Source: Halobacteriovorax marinus (GTDB taxonomy: Bacteria; Bdellovibrionota; Bacteriovoracia; Bacteriovoracales; Bacteriovoracaceae). From it: a stretch of 64,000 nt of DNA. Position numbers and translations under genes: made by a program. The stretch spans positions 1 through 64,000 of the forward strand of contig MAAO01000007.1 in assembly GCA_002163155.1 (NCBI GenBank). The letters run 5' to 3'. The notes beneath the pieces were generated by a model. The model ran no database searches and was not told where the DNA came from. It saw only the letters and a list, made by a program, of their open reading frames with translations. Shown in pieces: positions 59,990 through 64,000 of this stretch (position 1 is the first letter of the stretch; each line of letters begins with the position of its first letter).

Positions 59990-60134
59990 AGTATTATTGA
60001 AAGAGAACAATTCGACGTTACCCTGTGACTAAGTGACTTCTATTTAGGGGTATCATTTACACCCTTCCTAACATTTCTAGGACTTAGCGCTGAATTTATG
60101 GCACTATGGCCAAAAATTACAATATGGAAAAACG

Positions 60135-61634
60135 ATGATTCAACTGAATAATATTTCAAAGCATTTTGGCCTGCAAGTTCTCTTTGAAGACTTAGGTTTA
60201 CTCATAGGAAAGAGAGAGCGTTTAGGCTTTGTGGGACGAAATGGTTCTGGTAAGTCGACACTCTTTAAAATCATTCTAGGTGAGATTGTGCCGGATTCGG
60301 GAGAAATAGTTATCCCTAAAAGTTATAAGATCGGTGCTCTTGATCAGCATATCAACTTTACGAAACCTACGGTTCTGGAAGAATGTTGCCAGGTTCTATC
60401 AGAGGAAGAGCAATACGATTGGTGGAAAGCCGAGAGAATTCTCTTCGGTCTTGGATTTTCTGAAGAAGATCTAGAAAAGGATCCAAATAGTTTTTCCGGT
60501 GGTTACCAAGTCCGTATCAACTTAACTAAAGCTCTTGTACAAAATCCAAATCTTCTGCTCTTAGATGAGCCTACCAACTATTTAGATATTGTTTCTTTAA
60601 GATGGTTAAGAGGATTTTTAAAAGGTTTTAAGGGCGAAGTGTTGCTGATTACTCACGATAGAGACTTCATGGACTCAGTGTCCACTCATACAATTGGACT
60701 TGGTAGAAAGAAGCTTAGTAAGTACAAAGGTAATACGACCAAGTTCTATGAGCAATTAGCTATCCATGATGAAATGTATGAACTAACGCGATTAACTCAA
60801 GAAAAGAAGAAGAAAGAACTTCAGGGTTTTGTGGATCGTTTTGGAGCGAAAGCTTCTAAGGCCACACAAGCTCAATCACGTGCTAAGCAAATTGAGAAAA
60901 TGGGTACGATGGATAAGCTTGATTCTGAAAATAACCTAGGCTTTAAATTTAATTATAAAGAATGTCCTGGAAAGATCATTTTAGAAATTGAAGATCTAAG
61001 CTTTTCATATTCAGGTAAGGAAGAGGAAGATCTCTTTAAGGATCTCTCTTTTAAAGTTGGACGTAATGATCGAATTGGGATTATTGGAAAGAACGGTAAG
61101 GGAAAATCTACTCTTTTAAATGTTGTAGCTGGAGAGCTCAAGGCGAGAACAGGAGATATTAAAAGTCATCCTTCAATCTCTATGGGACACTTTGGACAAA
61201 CAAATATTGAAAGACTTTCTCTTGATAATACAATTATAAATGAAATCTCAGAGAGTAATCATGATCTAGGTATTGGGCAAATTAGAAAGATTTGTGGAAC
61301 CATGATGTTTACGGATGATCTTGCTAAGAAGAAAGTCTCTGTTCTATCAGGTGGTGAGAAGAGTCGCGTAATGCTTGGAAAAATATTGGCCAAGAAGTCG
61401 AACGTACTTTTATTAGATGAGCCGACAAACCACTTAGACATGGAATCGATTGAAACACTAAGTAAGGAAATTGTTAATTTTCCTGGTGCTGTTATTTTAG
61501 TAACTCACTCCGAGTTACTACTACGCGCTTCAGTTAATAAACTTATTATTTTTCATGAAGGTCGCGCTGACTTCTTTGATGGAACATATGATGAGTTCCT
61601 TGAGAAGATTGGTTGGGAGAGTGAGGAAGGGTAG
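60135..61634 (+). CDS. ABC-F family ATPase (ribosome-associated)
   Basis: 499 residues with two ABC domains. First: Walker A GRNGSGKST (34-42), signature FSGGYQVRINLTKAL (120-134), Walker B LLLLDEPTNYLD (140-151). Linker about 200-280 (TRLTQEKKKKELQGFVDRFGAKASKATQAQSR). Second: GKNGKGKST (318-326), LSGGEKSRVMLGKIL, LLLDEPTNHLD. No membrane domain: ABC-F proteins act on the ribosome (EttA, Uup, YbiT, resistance factors). I cannot assign the subgroup by eye. Ends in a region with a 30-bp palindrome. Confidence 0.93.
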   Translation: MIQLNNISKHFGLQVLFEDLGLLIGKRERLGFVGRNGSGKSTLFKIILGEIVPDSGEIVIPKSYKIGALDQHINFTKPTVLEECCQVLSEEEQYDWWKAERILFGLGFSEEDLEKDPNSFSGGYQVRINLTKALVQNPNLLLLDEPTNYLDIVSLRWLRGFLKGFKGEVLLITHDRDFMDSVSTHTIGLGRKKLSKYKGNTTKFYEQLAIHDEMYELTRLTQEKKKKELQGFVDRFGAKASKATQAQSRAKQIEKMGTMDKLDSENNLGFKFNYKECPGKIILEIEDLSFSYSGKEEEDLFKDLSFKVGRNDRIGIIGKNGKGKSTLLNVVAGELKARTGDIKSHPSISMGHFGQTNIERLSLDNTIINEISESNHDLGIGQIRKICGTMMFTDDLAKKKVSVLSGGEKSRVMLGKILAKKSNVLLLDEPTNHLDMESIETLSKEIVNFPGAVILVTHSELLLRASVNKLIIFHEGRADFFDGTYDEFLEKIGWESEEG

Positions 61635-61679
61635 TTCTATATACTTTTCTTAACTAGCCGAAAATATAGGAATTGCCTG

Positions 61680-61709
61680 ATCTGATAGTATCATATGATA
61701 CTATCAGAT
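61680..61709. repeat. 30-bp perfect palindrome without loop
   Basis: ATCTGATAGTATCAT (61680-61694) is exactly followed by its reverse complement (61695-61709), with no spacer. It lies between the ABC-F stop (61634) and the sigma-factor stop (61809). No T-run follows, so it is not a plain terminator. It could be a protein-binding or recombination site, or a cruciform terminator. Confidence 0.75.
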
Positions 61710-61752
61710 ATGAAATCTCCTTATATATAACAAATGAAATCCTCGAGTTAAC

Positions 61753-61788
61753 CTCTTCGATTCTTATCTCGTTGGGAAAATCGAGGAG
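61753..61788 (-). terminator. Possible hairpin near the sigma-factor gene end
   Basis: CTCTTCGATT (61753-61762) and AATCGAGGAG (61779-61788) pair over nine of ten bases, about 20 bases past the sigma-factor stop (61809). No strong T-run is present on the minus strand. Confidence 0.35.
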
Positions 61789-61808
61789 AATTTATAAAGA
61801 CACCTGGG

Positions 61809-62738
61809 CTAAAACTTAGAAAGTAAAGTTTTTAGCTTCTCAGGATTTCGTTGTGCATAGATTCTCGCTATTTTACTTCCATGAAATTCATAAGACATGA
61901 TTGTGTCAAAAGTCCAAAGACCTGAGTCCTCCTTCTTAGAGAATATGATACCAGGCCTTGAGTTTACTTTACAGTATTCCATCTTATAGAGATTAGAGTG
62001 AAATATTTTTGTTGCTCCCAACCTTTCAAAAAATGTGATTGTTTCTTCGAGATCAGTAATATGTCCAGCTGCGAAGACTTTTCCTCCACCATCTCCCCAT
62101 ATTTCAGAATCTTTTGAAAGAATTGCTTTTAATGCTTCTCTGTCTCCACTTTTTACATGTTCGTAAAATTTTATAATAATCTCTTCTGCATTTATTGGGG
62201 GAGGACTAAAATTCTTCTTTTCTGAACTTATGGCCGCTCTTGCTCTTTGAGCAACTTTCCTACAAGTCGGTACTTCCTTATTTAAGAATTCAGAAATCTC
62301 TTTAAAAGAGTAATCAAATACTTCATTTAAGAGATAAACGACTCTCTGTTCGGGAGATAGCTTTTCAATAAGGAGAAGAAAGGATGTTGTGAGACTTTCT
62401 GCTAAAACAGTTTGCTCTTCAGGTGATATCTCTCTTGATAAGTTATCCCAAGCTTGCAGACTTTCAGGAACTTCATCAGGAAGCCATATACCGGGGTATA
62501 CTTCTCTTCTCTTGTAAGCAGATTTTAAGTAGTTGATGGCCTTATTAGAACAAACCTTTGTGAGCCACGCTTTATGATTAATGATGTCGCTAATAGATGC
62601 TTTTTCATACTCTAGGAACGTATCGTGAACGATTTCTTCTGCCTCTGCAAGATTTCCAAGCATCCTGAAGGCTACAGACATCATGTAGGGTTTAAATTGA
62701 ATATATAATTTTTCTGAAGAATATTTTTGTTTTTTCAT
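61809..62738 (-). CDS. ECF41-type (SigJ-like) sigma factor with SnoaL C-terminal domain
   Basis: 309 residues. Region 2 about 8-75 (KPYMMSVAFRMLGNLAEAEEIVHDTFLEY), the ECF41 linker motif YPGIWLPDEVP (81-91), region 4 about 115-175 (EKLSPEQRVVYLLNEVFDYSFKEISEFLNKEVPTCRKVAQRARA), and the C-terminal SnoaL-like domain (about 185-305) with the diagnostic DGGGK (216-220). In this group the fused domain replaces an anti-sigma factor. The message is almost leaderless: no Shine-Dalgarno, and the proposed promoter ends 12 bases from ATG 62738. It is divergent from an azoreductase gene carrying the same promoter motif. Confidence 0.93.
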   Translation of the reverse strand: MKKQKYSSEKLYIQFKPYMMSVAFRMLGNLAEAEEIVHDTFLEYEKASISDIINHKAWLTKVCSNKAINYLKSAYKRREVYPGIWLPDEVPESLQAWDNLSREISPEEQTVLAESLTTSFLLLIEKLSPEQRVVYLLNEVFDYSFKEISEFLNKEVPTCRKVAQRARAAISSEKKNFSPPPINAEEIIIKFYEHVKSGDREALKAILSKDSEIWGDGGGKVFAAGHITDLEETITFFERLGATKIFHSNLYKMEYCKVNSRPGIIFSKKEDSGLWTFDTIMSYEFHGSKIARIYAQRNPEKLKTLLSKF

Positions 62739-62750
62739 AAGTATAGCTAA

Positions 62751-62777
62751 GACAATTTAGACTGTTAAAACGTGACA
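62751..62777 (-). promoter_or_regulatory. ECF41 promoter of the sigma gene (autoregulation)
   Basis: On the minus strand TGTCACG (62777-62771), 16-base spacer, TGTC (62754-62751). ECF41 sigma factors recognise TGTCACA-N16-CGTC. The spacing matches exactly, with one mismatch in each box. Confidence 0.75.
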
Positions 62778-62809
62778 ACCTAAATAGATATTCATTAATT
62801 AGGAAGTCA

Positions 62810-62836
62810 TGTCACAAACTTTACTCCTATTTTGTC
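62810..62836 (+). promoter_or_regulatory. ECF41 promoter of the azoreductase gene
   Basis: TGTCACA (62810-62816), 16-base spacer, TGTC (62833-62836), 40 bases before ATG 62876. The -35 box matches the ECF41 consensus exactly and the -10 box differs by one base. It mirrors the sigma-gene promoter on the other strand. Confidence 0.8.
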
Positions 62837-62875
62837 TCATTGTAACAACTGACCTTTTCATTAGGAGAATTTATC

Positions 62876-63487
62876 ATGAAAAACATTTTATATATCAAAT
62901 CTAGTCCACGAGGAGATGAATCATTTAGCACTAAACTTGCAGACGAATTATTTAAGAAGCTTCTTTCAAAGCACGGTAAGTTAAATATCACAAAACTAGA
63001 CTTTGCTGAGAATCCTCCAAGCCATTTATCTGGACAACATCTAGGAGCAATGTTTACTCCAATTGAACATCAATCACTTGAGCAAAAACTTTGTATGGAA
63101 GAATCTAACAGCTATGTGGAGCAGCTTAAAAACAATGACATTATCATTATTAGTTATCCAGTGTGGAACTTCTTAGTTCCTTCATGTTTAAAGGCCTGGA
63201 TTGATCAGATTGTCAGAGCAGGTGTGACATTCCAGTATAATGGACATACTCCAGAGGGACTTATCACCGATAAATTGGTCTACCTTGTACTTGCCCGAGG
63301 AGGAATGTACCCCGATTATTTTGATAATAAAGTTGAATCACTCTATGATTTTTCAATTGATTACATGAAAACTGTCTTAAATTATATTGGAATGAAAGAT
63401 GTGACAGTTATTAAAGCTGAAGGTCTGGCCATCCCTGATATTAAAGATCAGGCCATGGAGAAAGCTATTGAGTCTATTCAACTTTAA
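62876..63487 (+). CDS. azoR: FMN-dependent NADH-azoreductase (AzoR-like)
   Basis: 203 residues, typical size. Flavodoxin-like fold: ILYIKSSPRGDESFSTKLA (FMN phosphate loop), SYPVWNFLVPSCLKAWIDQIVRAGVTFQYN and VLARGGMYP. It reduces azo dyes and quinones with NADH as a two-electron quinone reductase. ATTAGGAGAATTTATC ribosome site. It is transcribed from an ECF41-type promoter and divergent from the sigma-factor gene, so it is the probable main target of that sigma factor. This is the partner's established 'oxidoreductase' theme. Confidence 0.93.
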   Translation: MKNILYIKSSPRGDESFSTKLADELFKKLLSKHGKLNITKLDFAENPPSHLSGQHLGAMFTPIEHQSLEQKLCMEESNSYVEQLKNNDIIIISYPVWNFLVPSCLKAWIDQIVRAGVTFQYNGHTPEGLITDKLVYLVLARGGMYPDYFDNKVESLYDFSIDYMKTVLNYIGMKDVTVIKAEGLAIPDIKDQAMEKAIESIQL

Positions 63488-63512
63488 TGAGTTGTGGGGC
63501 TTTGATGAAACT

Positions 63513-64000
63513 CTAAAGGTACTTTGCAAGATAAGTAGCAGCTAAGGCCTCTGCTTCTATCTTTTCACTAGGACTTAATTTATTAAAAGACTTTGCTGCA
63601 TACTTTAAGGCCTTCTGATTTTTTCTCTTATTATGTGTTGCAAGCCTATACCAAGCGTAAGCAACTTTATAATCTTTCTTTATTCCTAAACCTTTATAGT
63701 AGAAACTACCCATTCCATAGGCGGCTTCAATAATGCCACTTTCAATGGAGCGTAGGTACCACTCTTTTGAAAGTTTATAGTCTCTATAGGTTTTTGAACC
63801 ATAGGCCAACTCCCATGCGTAGCTATAGGGCATGACTTTATAATTCGCCTCAGCTCCTACCTTTGCCCAATACATTTTCTTCTCTTCATTAGCTAAGCTC
63901 TTGTCACACTTTCCTCTATAGATTTGATAGAGCTTTGAGGCCGAATAGAGTTTGCCCTCTTTAGCTGCAATAGCATGAAGTTTTAAAGCGACCTTACAAT
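63513..64000 (-). CDS. Sel1-repeat protein, 5' end outside the window
   Basis: The frame is open to the window edge, so the visible part (162 residues) is the C-terminus. Residues show Sel1-like repeats (YWAKVGAEANYKVMPYSYAWELAYG, AYGMGSFYYKGLGIKKDYKVAYAWYRLATHN), with the usual G-x-x-Y-x-x-G and A-x-x-W/Y pattern, preceded by KLYSASKLYQIYRGKCDKS in the same frame. An ATG at 63875 is internal. Sel1/TPR-like repeats bind proteins, often in the periplasm. Whether it has a signal peptide cannot be seen. Confidence 0.85.
   Translation of the reverse strand, partial: CKVALKLHAIAAKEGKLYSASKLYQIYRGKCDKSLANEEKKMYWAKVGAEANYKVMPYSYAWELAYGSKTYRDYKLSKEWYLRSIESGIIEAAYGMGSFYYKGLGIKKDYKVAYAWYRLATHNKRKNQKALKYAAKSFNKLSPSEKIEAEALAATYLAKYL

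Noticed and set aside
1-64000. tRNA, rRNA, CRISPR arrays, insertion sequences
   Set aside because: I looked for cloverleaf arm motifs (GGTTCGAATCC-like), regularly spaced repeats and transposase ORFs and saw none; a tRNAscan-SE/Infernal run would be needed to exclude unusual RNAs.

Overview
The window is AT-rich bacterial chromosome, densely coded on both strands, with no rRNA, tRNA, CRISPR array, insertion sequence or phage gene that I can recognise. Many short secreted proteins and lipoproteins of unknown function, ECF/LysR/Crp-type regulation, orphan periplasmic binding proteins and very large secreted repeat proteins resemble the predatory Bdellovibrionota (Bacteriovorax/Halobacteriovorax-like). 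This placement is an inference from gene content and codon bias, not from a marker gene.

Layout. 1-5000: a cysteine-repeat secreted protein, an orphan solute-binding protein, SelO (protein AMPylase), a YjjG-like HAD phosphatase and a decayed lipoprotein gene. 5100-9600: an ArsR regulator with an SRPBCC partner, a Crp-like regulator, a fatty acid hydroxylase, an M23 peptidase and a two-repeat secreted protein. 9600-17000: a split YeeE/YedE sulfur-transport pair with a metallo-beta-lactamase-like protein, small secreted proteins, an HTH regulator, a second orphan binding protein and a long-chain acyl-CoA synthetase. 17267-25321: the most unusual locus, a two-gene operon of a 2049-residue secreted protein (about ten 60-residue repeats, coiled coil, two ricin-type lectin domains) and a TPR lipoprotein ending in a secretin domain. 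25300-36660: secreted metalloprotease-like protein, small S4-domain protein next to an RbgA-like GTPase, a PLP enzyme, a DJ-1-like lipoprotein, the HrpB helicase and a tiny lysine-rich ORF. 36680-51150: LysR/DoxX/SDR/DOPA-dioxygenase group, a pentein-fold secreted protein, an ankyrin protein, an exact-period tandem duplication of HTH regulators with a third paralogue nearby, and a kinase/phosphatase pair. 51150-64000: an AraC regulator, a secreted protein with an acyltransferase-like C-terminus, a redox/detoxification cluster (AhpD-like, thioredoxin-reductase-like, two glutathione transferases, SRPBCC, peroxiredoxin), an ABC-F ATPase, an ECF41-type sigma factor divergent from an azoreductase, and a truncated Sel1-repeat gene at the right edge.

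Functional threads: (i) several stress/redox modules, each with its own local regulator (ArsR, Crp, LysR, AraC, ECF41); (ii) a large cell-envelope and secreted arsenal; (iii) ribosome-associated factors (S4 protein, RbgA-like GTPase, ABC-F). The strongest readable regulatory signals are two divergent near-identical promoters of the form TGTCACR-N16-TGTC flanking the ECF41 sigma gene, a leaderless ArsR promoter covered by a palindrome, a 21-bp operator-like inverted repeat in front of the acyl-CoA synthetase, and a 30-bp perfect palindrome downstream of the ABC-F gene.
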